From NCBI GenBank assembly GCA_964625855.1, contig CAZVFC010000046.1, forward strand, positions 1 through 64,000: DNA of 64,000 nucleotides, written 5' to 3'. The position numbers were made by a program, and so were the translations under genes. Positions 27,362-36,539 of the stretch are shown here, piece after piece. This stretch comes from JAPLUA01 sp964625855. Lineage in GTDB: Bacteria > Verrucomicrobiota > Verrucomicrobiia > Limisphaerales > UBA8199. Each line of letters begins with the position of its first letter. The stretch's first letter is position 1. The notes under the pieces were generated by a model. That model was not told the origin of the DNA. It worked only from the letters and a program-made list of their open reading frames with translations, and did not search any database.

Positions 27362-28861
27362 ATGCCTCAAGGGCTACATTTGTCTCAGCGTTTGACGCAG
27401 TCGCTGGTGCTGGCACCGCAACTGCAGCAATCGCTCGCGCTTTTGCAGGCACCCACACTGGAGCTTAAGGCCCTGGTCGAACAGGAACTGCAGCAAAACC
27501 CGGTGTTGGAGGAAGCGTCCGGCGCGGAGCAGGATTTGCAGGCGAAAGACGACCAGGAGGAATCGCCGGCGCCTGACGCGGCCGACCTGGCTGAACCGCC
27601 CGCCGATCTGGACTTTGACCCGACTACTGAGAAGAGCGCCGGTGAGCCGGTGGACGATTTTCAGGCAGAGTTCGAGCGTTTGGTGCAACTCGACCAGGAA
27701 TGGCGCGATCATTTTGCGCAGACCAATCTGCCGATTCGTGCCTCCGCGGAGGAAGAAGAGAAGCGGCAGTTCATGTTCGATTCCCTGGTGGCAGGCACGT
27801 CCCTGCAGGAAACGTTGCTCGAGCAGGTCCGTGAATCTGCGTTACCGGAGGAACAGTGGCCAATCGCGGAGATGTTGGTCGGCAACGTAGATGATTACGG
27901 CTATCTGAAAGCCACACTGGAGGAGCTGGCGTCTTCCACCGGCTTATCGGCGGACAAGATTCTGGAGGTGCTGAAGGTTGTCCAGAGCTTTGAACCGGCG
28001 GGCGTCGGAGCCAGAGACCTGCGCGAATGCCTCCTGCTGCAACTTGAACGCCAGGGCGAGCAGAACACTCTCGAATATCGGATTGTTAACGAGTTCATGG
28101 ATGCCCTCGGCAAGCGGCGCATCCCGGAGATCGCCCGCGGCACCGACACCACGGTCGAGCAGGTGCAGGAGGCGCTGGCGCGCATCGCCCGGCTGGAGCC
28201 GCGTCCGGGGCGTGCGTTCCTGCCGGACAATGACCAATACGTCCTGCCGGAGGTGTTCGTCCGGAAGTCCGGCGACGATTACGTCGTTACGACTAACAAC
28301 GAGCACATCCCGCATCTTCGGATCAGCAATACCTACAAGGATTTGATGGCGCAACGCGAGAACTCTTCCGAGGTGCGAAATTACATCCGGGAAAAGATCC
28401 GTGCCGGGAAGTTCCTGATTAAGAGCTTGCACCAACGGCAGGAAACCATTCTGAACATCGCCAAGGAGATTGTGAATCGCCAACGGGAGTTCATGGCCAA
28501 AGGCGTTGCGGCGCTCAAGCCGCTTACTATGGTCCAGGTGGCACAGGTCGTCGGGGTGCACGAAACCACTGTCAGCCGCGCGGTTTCGGGCAAGTACATG
28601 CAGACGCCGCAGGGGATCTTCGAGATGAAGTATTTCTTCACTGCCGGCATCCAGACGGCCAACGGCGACGGCATGTCCAACACCAGTGTGAAGGACATGA
28701 TCGCCGACATCTTCAAACAGGAGGATGCCAGCAAACCGCTCTCGGATCAGGAGGTTGTTCGCATGCTCAAGGATAAGGGCATCGTCATCGCGCGCCGCAC
28801 GGTCGCCAAGTACCGCACGGAGTTGAACATCCTCCCCTCCAACCTGCGCAAGGTGTATTAG
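27362..28861 (+). CDS. rpoN: RNA polymerase sigma-54 factor
   Basis: Sigma factor for -24/-12 promoters that needs AAA+ activators. From ATG 27362 it has 499 residues. Region I is the Gln/Leu-rich LSQRLTQSLVLAPQLQQSLALLQ followed by LVEQELQQNPVLEE. An acidic region II lies at about 50-110. The HTH is in TMVQVAQVVGVHETTVSRAVSGKY, and the RpoN box is ARRTVAKYR (477-485). A longer open frame exists upstream, but the region I motif begins at this ATG. A weak terminator-like hairpin follows the stop. Confidence 0.96.
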   Translation: MPQGLHLSQRLTQSLVLAPQLQQSLALLQAPTLELKALVEQELQQNPVLEEASGAEQDLQAKDDQEESPAPDAADLAEPPADLDFDPTTEKSAGEPVDDFQAEFERLVQLDQEWRDHFAQTNLPIRASAEEEEKRQFMFDSLVAGTSLQETLLEQVRESALPEEQWPIAEMLVGNVDDYGYLKATLEELASSTGLSADKILEVLKVVQSFEPAGVGARDLRECLLLQLERQGEQNTLEYRIVNEFMDALGKRRIPEIARGTDTTVEQVQEALARIARLEPRPGRAFLPDNDQYVLPEVFVRKSGDDYVVTTNNEHIPHLRISNTYKDLMAQRENSSEVRNYIREKIRAGKFLIKSLHQRQETILNIAKEIVNRQREFMAKGVAALKPLTMVQVAQVVGVHETTVSRAVSGKYMQTPQGIFEMKYFFTAGIQTANGDGMSNTSVKDMIADIFKQEDASKPLSDQEVVRMLKDKGIVIARRTVAKYRTELNILPSNLRKVY

Positions 28862-28872
28862 ACCGGGACCGG

Positions 28873-28895
28873 CAGCCCGAGCCTGGGCTTTCTGC
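28873..28895 (+). terminator. Possible terminator after rpoN
   Basis: A 5-base-pair stem AGCCC/GGGCT with a 6-base loop followed by TTCT. It is weak and short, and lies 12 bases after the rpoN stop. Confidence 0.3.
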
Positions 28896-28932
28896 TAGAC
28901 GGTCTGGCGCCACGTGTTACAGTGGCCTAGGT

Positions 28933-30156
28933 ATGTCAACCGAAGCCCCTGCGGCACCTCAGAAGATCAACCTCCGTCGCCCCGACGTCATGTCGGCGGT
29001 CCAGGCGCAGGTCCTTTCGCATTACCGCAGTAACCTCGTCGAGCGCATTCGCGCCAGCGGGCACGTGCTCTCGGCCGGGAGCCTGACAATCAAGCTAGCC
29101 AAGGAATTTGGCTTCTGCTACGGCGTGGAGAGAGCCATTGACTTGGCTTACGCCGCCCGCAAAGTGTTCCCCGACCAGCCTATTTATATCCTTGGCGAGA
29201 TCATTCACAACCCCGAGGTAAACGACCAGATCCGCGCGATGGGCATTAAGTTCCTTTCCGGCAAGGAAAAGAACGCGGACATTGGAGATTTGAGGAAGGA
29301 CGACATTGTCATAATCCCTGCGTTCGGCATGGAGGTATCCACCCGCGCAATGCTCGAGGAGAAAGGCTGCCGGTTCGTTGATACCACGTGCGGTGACGTG
29401 ATGAGCGTTTGGAAACGGGTGCGGCAGTATTCGAAGGACAAGGTTACCAGCATCATTCACGGCAAGGCCTGGCACGAGGAAACCAAGGCCACTAGTTCCC
29501 AGGCGATGGCGAATGGCGGCGGTCATTACCTGGTGGTGTTCACGCTCGATGAAACCGATTATGTCTGCCGATACATCCGTGAAGGAGGGGACAAGGCGGA
29601 ATTTCTGGAGAAGTTCAAAGGGGCCTACTCGGAAGGTTTCGATCCCGACGTTCACTTGCGGGCCATCGGTGTCGCCAACCAAACCACCATGCTCCGGGGC
29701 GAAACCGAAGAGGTGCAGCGTCGCCTCCGCCGCGCGATGATGCACAAGTATGGCGAGAGCCAAATTGACCAACACTTCCGTTTCTTCGACACCATCTGTG
29801 GCGCCACCCAGGACCGGCAGGACGCCCTGGAGAAACTTTTGCAGCAGCCTCTGGATTTGCTCCTGGTGATCGGCGGTTATAATTCATCCAATACCTCCCA
29901 TCTGGCCGAGATGGGCGAGGCGAAGCTGCCGACTTACTTCATCAAGAACGCGGCAAAGATGCGCTCGAGCGATTTGATCCTCCATTACGACCAGCACAAG
30001 CACATCGAGATCGAAACCCGCAATTGGCTGCCTTTGGGAACGATCACCGTCGGCATTACGGCGGGCGCCTCCTGCCCGAACAACCTGATCGAGGACGCCA
30101 TTCGCCGTCTCTTCGAATTGCGCGGCATTTCCGTGCAACAACTTCTGAACACTTAG
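28933..30156 (+). CDS. ispH: HMB-PP reductase (IspH, long form)
   Basis: Last enzyme of the MEP isoprenoid pathway, an iron-sulphur protein converting HMB-PP to IPP and DMAPP. At 407 residues it is of the long cyanobacterial/plant type, not the roughly 315-residue enterobacterial one. The three cluster cysteines are Cys62 (GFCYGVERA), Cys153 (DTTCGDVMSVWKRV) and Cys381 (TAGASCPNN). GGYNSSNTSHL near residue 318 is the substrate phosphate-binding site. It follows rpoN by 71 bases on the same strand. Confidence 0.95.
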   Translation: MSTEAPAAPQKINLRRPDVMSAVQAQVLSHYRSNLVERIRASGHVLSAGSLTIKLAKEFGFCYGVERAIDLAYAARKVFPDQPIYILGEIIHNPEVNDQIRAMGIKFLSGKEKNADIGDLRKDDIVIIPAFGMEVSTRAMLEEKGCRFVDTTCGDVMSVWKRVRQYSKDKVTSIIHGKAWHEETKATSSQAMANGGGHYLVVFTLDETDYVCRYIREGGDKAEFLEKFKGAYSEGFDPDVHLRAIGVANQTTMLRGETEEVQRRLRRAMMHKYGESQIDQHFRFFDTICGATQDRQDALEKLLQQPLDLLLVIGGYNSSNTSHLAEMGEAKLPTYFIKNAAKMRSSDLILHYDQHKHIEIETRNWLPLGTITVGITAGASCPNNLIEDAIRRLFELRGISVQQLLNT

Positions 30157-30191
30157 CGCGCCGTGGTCTGCCTCCAGTCCCCGAGGCAGCG

Positions 30192-30890
30192 CTACTCTCG
30201 CTCGGGCGTGACCCCTGGGGCTTCCGGCCTCTGCTTTGGAATAACGATCAGCTTGCCGTCCTTTACCTGGATGTCCTGCAGCCCTTGCAGCACCGCCGTG
30301 GCGTTTGGTTCGTTGGCAAGCCCTTGAGCAAAGTTCTGCTTGCGGATTCCCTGCATGTACATCTCCGGCACCGGTTTCCCTCTTACTTCGATCGTCTGTG
30401 GCGCGACGAATAGAACCCCGCCTTGCAGCGACACAACGAACGTGCCGCTGCCGTTGAGATAGCGGCCCTTGACCATCTTCCAGGGTAGCTGCTCTTGCAG
30501 TGGCAGGCTCAATTCTGCCTTCAACCGGTCTTCGTCCAGGCGCACGTAGAACTTGCCTTTCATGGGCTGTTTGTCCGGGCCGCCTGCAATCAGCGCGTTG
30601 ATCTCGTCGGCGGTCAGAACGAGGGGCTCCGCCGGACGCTGCGCCCGAACAGCCTCCTCAAACGCCTGCCACCGTTGCTTCAATTTGTCTGTGTCCGCTT
30701 GGGACATCTGCACCGTCGGCAGCGTCATCGGCTTGGTGTCGGTGTATTGGTTGACCAGCCCGCTCAACTTCTTCATCCCAAAATGGATCCCCAACAGGAG
30801 TGCCACCAGGAGAAGCACCAGCATCACGAGGCCGGTGATGCAGCCGTAAAAGAGACAGCCTCGGCGGGGCTTGGGTGGTTGTTCGTTCAT
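30192..30890 (-). CDS. Membrane-anchored protein of unknown function
   Basis: A 232-residue protein with a short basic N-terminus, a membrane helix (LVMLVLLLVALLLGIHFGM, about 20-40) and a soluble domain. The soluble part contains LVLTADEINALIAGG and a run of beta strands (KFYVRLDEDRLKAELSLPL), which recalls families with a periplasmic lipid- or ligand-binding-like fold, but no firm match was recognised. It lies 18 bases after the carbonic anhydrase stop and is probably in the same minus-strand operon (flotillin, PLDc_N, CA, this). Confidence 0.75.
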   Translation of the reverse strand: MNEQPPKPRRGCLFYGCITGLVMLVLLLVALLLGIHFGMKKLSGLVNQYTDTKPMTLPTVQMSQADTDKLKQRWQAFEEAVRAQRPAEPLVLTADEINALIAGGPDKQPMKGKFYVRLDEDRLKAELSLPLQEQLPWKMVKGRYLNGSGTFVVSLQGGVLFVAPQTIEVRGKPVPEMYMQGIRKQNFAQGLANEPNATAVLQGLQDIQVKDGKLIVIPKQRPEAPGVTPERE

Positions 30891-30908
30891 AAACGTCGTT
30901 CTCCTGAT

Positions 30909-31820
30909 TCACTTCTGCCTTTTGTGAAGACGAAACCTGGGGCGAACCGGTGGCGGTGAGGGAATCTTTGGGGGAACAGCGGTCTTGGCTTTCTCTTTCT
31001 CGCGGCGCCAAGATTCATAGGTGGCACGCAGCACCCGACTGGTCGGAGACGCAGTGGGCTCGGCAGACGGTGCCGGCGGTGTCGGCGGTGGTTTGCTTTC
31101 CAACTGACGCACCTTCTCGGACAGCCAATCGCCCGCCTGTGTGACGGCCTCGCCAATCTTCGTCTCGGGGAACTTGATCCCCCCAATCTCGAAGTTGGCC
31201 AGTCCCTTCAGAGCATCCACGGTCTGGCCAGCGGCAGCCACCGCCTCGTTCCAGCGCGCGCCCATGGTTTCCAGCGTCTGATAGCCGTTGACCACCCACT
31301 CCACCTTGCCCGTCTCTATATCCACCACCAGCCCGTGCACCGGAATCCTCGGCCCGATCAGCGGGCTCTGGCGCACAATATCTACGGCCTTGATCACGTT
31401 ACCCCGTTCACTGGCAAACATGCCAAAGAACTCGTTGACGTTGGCTGGAACCAGGTGCCGCTCCACGCCCAGTGCCCGAAACTGGTCGAGCAACGCCATG
31501 GTCGTCGTCTTGCCCACCTGGCAATCCGTATGCCCAATGATGGCGATTTCCTTGCCCCCTTTGACCGCGCACGCCAGGGCCAGCGAGCGCATCGTGCTGC
31601 TCAAAGGTCCGGTGATGATGTTGCCCGCGTTGCGCAGCCAGATGAATTGGTTCTCCGGAACTCCCAGCACCTCTGGCAACAGCGGATTCAGCCGCGTATC
31701 AATGCAAGTCAGCGCCACCAGCGGCAGCCCGCTCTCGAACTCCGCCGGGTGCAGCCCAGCCTTCTGATCACCCGCTACCGCGCGGTGGTTCGCATCAATT
31801 ATGGCTTCGAAGAGACGCAT
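30909..31820 (-). CDS. Beta-carbonic anhydrase with proline-rich tail
   Basis: A 303-residue zinc enzyme hydrating CO2 to bicarbonate. The metal-binding Cys39, Asp41 and Arg43 (CIDTRL) and His97, Cys100 (GHTDC) are intact. The catalytic domain spans about 1-190; the last 80 or so residues are a Pro/Ser/Lys/Arg-rich tail not usual for the family, perhaps membrane- or partner-binding. No signal peptide is seen. It is 12 bases downstream of the PLDc_N gene on the same strand. Confidence 0.92.
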   Translation of the reverse strand: MRLFEAIIDANHRAVAGDQKAGLHPAEFESGLPLVALTCIDTRLNPLLPEVLGVPENQFIWLRNAGNIITGPLSSTMRSLALACAVKGGKEIAIIGHTDCQVGKTTTMALLDQFRALGVERHLVPANVNEFFGMFASERGNVIKAVDIVRQSPLIGPRIPVHGLVVDIETGKVEWVVNGYQTLETMGARWNEAVAAAGQTVDALKGLANFEIGGIKFPETKIGEAVTQAGDWLSEKVRQLESKPPPTPPAPSAEPTASPTSRVLRATYESWRREKEKAKTAVPPKIPSPPPVRPRFRLHKRQK

Positions 31821-31832
31821 GACCCTCAGGCT

Positions 31833-32078
31833 TCAACCGGTCGCCCTGAGTCTTTGCTTGGGGCGCCCGACCAGGAAATAGATCAATGCGCCGAGGAAAT
31901 GCAGGAACAGAATCACCAATACCCAGGCAATCTTCTCGCCATCACTCAAGCCCTTGTTCTGGATGGCATGGATCAGCATCCAAATCCAGAAGACCAAGCT
32001 CGCTAACGCCAACGGCGCAAGACACGCGGCCAGGATAAACAGCATCTCCGCTCCGCCCAGGTTGAACGCCGCAAACAT
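31833..32078 (-). CDS. Small PLDc_N-type membrane protein
   Basis: An 81-residue protein with two membrane helices (ILAACLAPLALASLVFWIWML and KIAWVLVILFLHFLGALIYFLV) followed by GRPKQRLRA. The pattern W-x-L-x-H-A-I-x-N ... G-A-x-I-Y-x-x-V-x-R matches the PLDc_N (phospholipase D nuclease N-terminal) domain found in many small membrane proteins. A good ribosome-binding site (AGGGAGAACC) precedes the ATG; the flotillin stop is 10 bases upstream of the start codon. Function is unknown; context suggests a membrane-homeostasis operon. Confidence 0.88.
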   Translation of the reverse strand: MFAAFNLGGAEMLFILAACLAPLALASLVFWIWMLIHAIQNKGLSDGEKIAWVLVILFLHFLGALIYFLVGRPKQRLRATG

Positions 32079-32087
32079 GGTTCTCCC

Positions 32088-33620
32088 TCACTTCTTGTCC
32101 CCGGCTTCGGTCTTCTCCGTCGCCTTCTTCAGTCCGGGCACCTGTTCGAGCAGCTTCTCGAACTTGATGCCGGTAAGGCTCTCGATGACGGGCGGGAGCT
32201 GCGCCACGATCTGCGTCACGTCTCCCGTCAGCTTGCTGGCGCCGCCGCCCACTCCACTGCCGGAGTTGATAATGACCATCTTCTCGGTCTTTGCCAGCGG
32301 CTCGCTGATCTTTCCGGCGACCTCCGGCAACACGCGGATGATCATCTCGACCACCGCCGCTTCGTTGTATTGTTTGAAGGACTCGGCCTTGACGCGCATC
32401 GCCTCGGCGGTCGCCTTGCCTTGCGCCTCGATCACGGCGGCTTCGGCTAAACCGCGCGCCTTGTTGGCGTCCGCTTCTGCAACACCGGTCGCCTTGACCA
32501 CGTCCGCAGCCGCAAAACCGGTGGCCTTGGTCGCCGAAGCTGACCCGGCGGCTTCGGTCTCCAACTGGAACTTGCGGGCGTTGGCCAGGGTCTCGACTTT
32601 GTATCGCTCCGCGTCCGCCGGCTTCTGCACGTTCGCTTCCAGCTCGCGCTGCTTGCGCATGATTTCCTGCTGCTGCAGCTCGATCTGCTTCTGCTTCTCG
32701 ATGATGTTGACCTGCACTTCCTCCGCCTTCACGAGCTGGCCGGTCTTGTACTTCTGCAAATCATACGCCAGATCCGCTTCGGCTTTCTTCTGGTTCACCG
32801 CTGCCTGGTACTGCGCCACGTTCGATTGGTAGTCCCGTTGCGCTTCGGCAATCTTTGTGTCCGCCGCGAACTTGGCTTCCTGACCCGCCTGCGTGGCCTG
32901 CGAAGACTTGATCATCGCGTCCCGGTCGGCTTCCGCCTGAGCAATGACAGCATCGCGCTTGACCTGCGCAATGCGCGGCTTGCCCAGCGCGTCCAGGTAA
33001 CCTTGACTATCCCGGATGTCCTTGATCGTGAAGCTGACAATGCCCAGGCCCATGTTGGCCATGTCGCCTGCCGCCACTTCCTGGACCTTCTGGGCGAAGG
33101 CGTCGCGGTTCTGGTAAATGTCCTCCACGGTCATCGTGCCGAGGATCGCGCGCAAATGGCCCTCCAGGGTTTGGTTGGCGATGTGCTTGATGTCGTCGGT
33201 GTTCTTGCTGAGGAATTGCTCGGCGGCGGTGGCGATGGAAATGTCGTCGCCCTTGACCTTGATCTGCGCCACCCCGTCCACGCGCACCGGCACGCCCTTG
33301 CTGGTATAGACATCCTGCTGTTGCTCCACGTCAATGGTCAACAATTCCAGCGACAGCCGGTCCACTTTCTCGATGACCGGGATCACAAAGGTGCCACCGC
33401 CTTTCCGCACCCGAAAGCCGCGGACCTGCACCGTCCCGTCCGGGTCCGTGTACCGGTGCCTGCGGCCGGAGACGACGAGCACCTCGTTGGGACCGACCTT
33501 GACGTAGCGGCTGGCCCAGATGGCCGCGAAGATCACGATGACCACGACGAGGCCGACAACTACCGTGGCGAAGGTCCCGCTGAGGAGCGTTTCGGCCAGG
33601 AAGAAGGTATGGTTTTGCAT
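32088..33620 (-). CDS. Flotillin-like SPFH protein
   Basis: A 510-residue SPFH/flotillin protein: an N-terminal membrane helix (FATVVVGLVVVIVIFAAIWA) followed by the SPFH domain (GPNEVLVVSGRR ... VRVDGVAQIKVKGDD) and a long Ala/Glu/Lys-rich coiled coil containing EA-rich repeats such as KATGFAAADVVKATGVAEAD. This type organises membrane microdomains in bacteria. ATG 33620 is chosen over a weak TTG upstream. It is preceded by an NfeD-type gene and followed by PLDc_N and carbonic anhydrase genes, all minus strand. Confidence 0.93.
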   Translation of the reverse strand: MQNHTFFLAETLLSGTFATVVVGLVVVIVIFAAIWASRYVKVGPNEVLVVSGRRHRYTDPDGTVQVRGFRVRKGGGTFVIPVIEKVDRLSLELLTIDVEQQQDVYTSKGVPVRVDGVAQIKVKGDDISIATAAEQFLSKNTDDIKHIANQTLEGHLRAILGTMTVEDIYQNRDAFAQKVQEVAAGDMANMGLGIVSFTIKDIRDSQGYLDALGKPRIAQVKRDAVIAQAEADRDAMIKSSQATQAGQEAKFAADTKIAEAQRDYQSNVAQYQAAVNQKKAEADLAYDLQKYKTGQLVKAEEVQVNIIEKQKQIELQQQEIMRKQRELEANVQKPADAERYKVETLANARKFQLETEAAGSASATKATGFAAADVVKATGVAEADANKARGLAEAAVIEAQGKATAEAMRVKAESFKQYNEAAVVEMIIRVLPEVAGKISEPLAKTEKMVIINSGSGVGGGASKLTGDVTQIVAQLPPVIESLTGIKFEKLLEQVPGLKKATEKTEAGDKK

Positions 33621-33661
33621 AGTTTGTATGGGAGTCAAGGGTTACTGGGTATTCAATTAAA

Positions 33662-34222
33662 TCAGTTGGGTGTGACGTAGAACTGGGTGCCGACGATCCG
33701 AGCGATTTTCACGGTCTGGCCGCTGGCGACCGGCACCCCGCGCTCGTTTCGCGCCGGCGCGGTGTAGCGGGAGCCAGACTGCACGTAAGCGATTTCCCCA
33801 ACGCCGTTGGCCGGAATGGGGGTGATGACCGTCGCGGTCATCCCCACCAGTGTCGCCACGCGCGACTCGCTGGAAGCGTCCACCTTGTGGAAAACCGTCC
33901 CGAACAGCCAAACCACTCCGGCGGCGATGATCAACGCGCCCAGCAACGCCAGGGGGGCGCTGATCCAGGGGCTCTCCGTGGCCCCAATCCGCGAGAAGAT
34001 CATCCCCAAGCCGCCGAACGCGGTGATAAATGCGGTGATCGTGGTTGGGCTGAACGGCGAAAGGCCAGGCATGCCCGTGTCCTGGAACCCGGCCTCCGCA
34101 TGGCCCCCCGTCCCTACATCCGTGTCCATATCGTGTCCGCCAAACAAATGCCCCAGGAAGGCGCTGACTATGGCAAACAGCAGCCCGACTCCGAACATTA
34201 CTGAATATACAAAAAAGTCCAT
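33662..34222 (-). CDS. NfeD-like membrane protein
   Basis: A 186-residue protein with an N-terminal membrane segment (VYSVMFGVGLLFAIVSAFLGHLF), two further hydrophobic helices (TTITAFITAFGGLGMIF and APLALLGALIIAAGVVWLF), and a C-terminal OB-fold-like part (ATVITPIPANGVGEIAYVQSGSRYTAPA). This layout matches the NfeD family, which is regularly encoded next to flotillins. GAGG upstream of the ATG supports the start. The flotillin gene starts 41 bases beyond the stop. Confidence 0.88.
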   Translation of the reverse strand: MDFFVYSVMFGVGLLFAIVSAFLGHLFGGHDMDTDVGTGGHAEAGFQDTGMPGLSPFSPTTITAFITAFGGLGMIFSRIGATESPWISAPLALLGALIIAAGVVWLFGTVFHKVDASSESRVATLVGMTATVITPIPANGVGEIAYVQSGSRYTAPARNERGVPVASGQTVKIARIVGTQFYVTPN

Positions 34223-34542
34223 AGGGCCTCACTCAGTTCACGGCGCGATTAGAACGTCAACGAGAACGCCAAGCAAGCAATAAAGTGGACTGAGAAGCGG
34301 CACTGCGAATTTGCGGCGTCGGCGCCCGCTCCGTCCGCCCTCGGGACTAGATGCGACCGTCCGGGCTGCGCTCCGAGGCTCCCACCATATCGGTTGCCTC
34401 TTCCGCATCCCCCGCCAGTGCATTGGGTCGTTTGGATTACGGTTCATCGGCTCGCCATGAACAAACAACAGCTTCGCTCAATTTGCACTTATAATTTCCG
34501 GGGCCGTTTATAGGCGCGCGCGGCTTCAGCTCCATCGGCAGA
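34223..34542. other. Intergenic region between NfeD and ABC permease genes
   Basis: About 320 bases upstream of the NfeD-flotillin operon, which must hold its promoter. A reverse-strand TTGACG (34255-34260) lies near a possible start, but no good -10 was found at normal spacing. No gene or repeat was recognised. Confidence 0.5.
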
Positions 34543-35415
34543 TCAGGCGCGGCGGAACACCGTTCCCAAGGCCTTGGGCGCCCGCGACCGGCCCACGAAT
34601 CCGGCCAACACGAAGATAGTGACCAGATACGGGAGAATCTGGATGAATTGCACGGGGATAGGGTCCTTTCCCCAAATAGTCACACCTTGCAGGCGGATTT
34701 GGACGGCCTCGGCGAAACCGAACAGCAGGCAGGCGATCGCTGTTGGCACCGGCCTCCACTTTCCGAAGATGAGAGCGGCCAGCGCCATAAAGCCTCGCCC
34801 GGCTGTCATGTTGCGGGAGAACGAGGAGGACAGGAACACCGAGAGTGATGCGCCGCCCATGCCCGCCAGGGCGCCGCTTACCAGCACCGCCCCCCACCGC
34901 ACCCGATTGACGCTAACGCCTGCCGCGTCCAGCGCTTCGGGGTGCTCTCCGGCAAAGCTCACCCAGAGCCCCTGGCGCGTGCACTTCAGCCACAGCCAGC
35001 AGATCACTACCAGGACCCAGCTCAGATAGAGCGGCGCAGATTGGAACCGCTCGTCCAGTGGGATGGCCGGCGTCTGCCCGGTGACGTCATAGCGTATCTT
35101 GCAGAGAAAAGGCGTGAGGCCGAGCGCCAGCATATTGATGGCTGTGCCCGCGACAATCTGGTTGGCGCGCAAGCGAATCACGAAGATGCCATAGACCAGC
35201 GCGAGCAGCATCCCCGCGCCCATGCCCCAGGCTGATCCCAGCCACGGCGAATGGGTTGCCAGCGTTCCCACCGCCGCACCGAAAGCCCCAACCAGCATCA
35301 TCCCTTCGAGCGCGATGTTGATCACCCCCGACCGCTCGCTGAACATCCCGCCCAGCGCCGCAAAGATCAGCGGCGTCGAAACGCGCAGCGTTGATTCCAG
35401 GAGTTGTCGTGTCAT
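34543..35415 (-). CDS. ABC transporter permease (BMP/nucleoside-type), second
   Basis: A 290-residue inner-membrane permease with about 8-9 hydrophobic segments. The start LIFAALGGMFSERSGVINIALEGMML is the family pattern of the paired permeases (BPD_transp_2) of basic-membrane-protein ABC systems. The upstream gene is its partner permease. The gap between them (35416-35495) holds a 9-base tandem tract. Expected substrates are nucleosides or simple sugars. Confidence 0.92.
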   Translation of the reverse strand: MTRQLLESTLRVSTPLIFAALGGMFSERSGVINIALEGMMLVGAFGAAVGTLATHSPWLGSAWGMGAGMLLALVYGIFVIRLRANQIVAGTAINMLALGLTPFLCKIRYDVTGQTPAIPLDERFQSAPLYLSWVLVVICWLWLKCTRQGLWVSFAGEHPEALDAAGVSVNRVRWGAVLVSGALAGMGGASLSVFLSSSFSRNMTAGRGFMALAALIFGKWRPVPTAIACLLFGFAEAVQIRLQGVTIWGKDPIPVQFIQILPYLVTIFVLAGFVGRSRAPKALGTVFRRA

Positions 35416-35456
35416 CGCCGCCCTCTCCTATCGCGAGCACGGCCACCACTCCCCGC

Positions 35457-35492
35457 CATGCAACTCATGCAACTGATGCAACTCATGTAACT
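35457..35492. repeat. 9-base tandem tract, word CATGCAACT (x4)
   Basis: Four successive 9-mers (catgcaact, catgcaact, gatgcaact, catgtaact) in the 80-base gap between the two permease genes of the ABC operon. The same word recurs, degenerate, at 26092-26127. Confidence 0.85.
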
Positions 35493-35495
35493 CCT

Positions 35496-36539
35496 TCAGG
35501 CTCTGAGCGCCTCGACGCGGTCTCCGCGCTTCTTCATCCAGTGCCAAAACCCTTCCGCCGAGACCGACAGAATGATAAGCGCTTGGAAGACCAATGATAC
35601 CTCTCGGGTCACGTGCTCGGTTTCCAGATCCAGCTCCGCGGTTCCTTTGTGCAGCGCGCCGAACAACAGCGCTGCCGCTACCACCCCGGCGGACTGGTTC
35701 CGACCCAGCAAAGCCACGGCGATCCCCATGAAGCCGTATTCCGGCGAGAACCCAACCTTGAACTTCCCCGCATTTCCCAGCACCTCCCCGACCCCCACCA
35801 ATCCCGCCAAGCCGCCGGCCAGCGACATCGCGATAATCCTGATCCTGCCGGGGTCAATCCCCACAGCACGCGCAGCCGATTCGCTTTGCCCCACTGCCCT
35901 GATTTCGAAGCCCAGGACGGTTCGCCACATAAGCATCCAGACCAGGACTGCCGCCAGGAGCGCCAGCGGCAGCGCCGCGCTCACCGGTGCCCCGCCAAAC
36001 ACCCCAAACTGCGGAATGCAATATCCCGCGCCGATCGGCCGGGTCTCCGGATTCTGCGAATCGGGATTCTTGAGCACATAGAGCGCCACGTAGCTCGCCA
36101 GGCCAGCGGCGACAAAGTTGAGCATGATGGTGTTGATGACTTCGTGGCTGCCGCGCCGCGCGCGAAGCCAGCCCGGGACCGCTCCCCAGACTGTCCCGGC
36201 AGCCAGTGCGGCCAGCCCGGCCACCACCGGCGCGAGCGGTGACCACAAGCCAGGCCACACGGCGCCGGCCGTTGCCGCGGCCAGCGCGCCAAACGTCAGT
36301 TGCCCCTCGGCCCCAATGTTGAACAGTCCCGCCTGAAACGCGACCGCTACCGAGAGCCCGGTGAAGATCAGCGGGGTGGCATAGAACAGCGTCATCCCGA
36401 AATCGTAGCCCGACCCAAACGCCCCCTTCACCAGGATCCTCAGGACGTGCCAAGGGTTTTCGCCCGCCACCCAGGTAGCCGCCAGCCCGACGGCGAGCCC
36501 CAAGGCCACAGCTAGAATGGGTTGGGCGATGCGCCTCAT
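35496..36539 (-). CDS. ABC transporter permease (BMP/nucleoside-type), first
   Basis: A 347-residue inner-membrane permease, about 9-10 membrane helices. GENPWHVLRILVKGAFGSGYDF and LIFTGLSVAVAFQAGLFNIGAEGQL are typical of the larger permease of BMP-type ABC importers. The start is ATG 36539, giving MRRIAQPILAVALGLAVGL; the open frame continues upstream only through the 11-base repeat. It is 364 bases downstream of the ATPase gene in the same operon direction. Together with the second permease it should form the channel for a nucleoside or related solute. Confidence 0.92.
   Translation of the reverse strand: MRRIAQPILAVALGLAVGLAATWVAGENPWHVLRILVKGAFGSGYDFGMTLFYATPLIFTGLSVAVAFQAGLFNIGAEGQLTFGALAAATAGAVWPGLWSPLAPVVAGLAALAAGTVWGAVPGWLRARRGSHEVINTIMLNFVAAGLASYVALYVLKNPDSQNPETRPIGAGYCIPQFGVFGGAPVSAALPLALLAAVLVWMLMWRTVLGFEIRAVGQSESAARAVGIDPGRIRIIAMSLAGGLAGLVGVGEVLGNAGKFKVGFSPEYGFMGIAVALLGRNQSAGVVAAALLFGALHKGTAELDLETEHVTREVSLVFQALIILSVSAEGFWHWMKKRGDRVEALRA

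Noticed and set aside
28873..28895. Strong intrinsic terminator after rpoN
   Set aside because: The stem is only five base pairs with a weak T-run, so it is listed only with low confidence.
33657..34232. 191-codon frame opposite in phase to the NfeD-like gene
   Set aside because: The NfeD-like frame on the same strand has membrane helices and a ribosome-binding site; this one does not.
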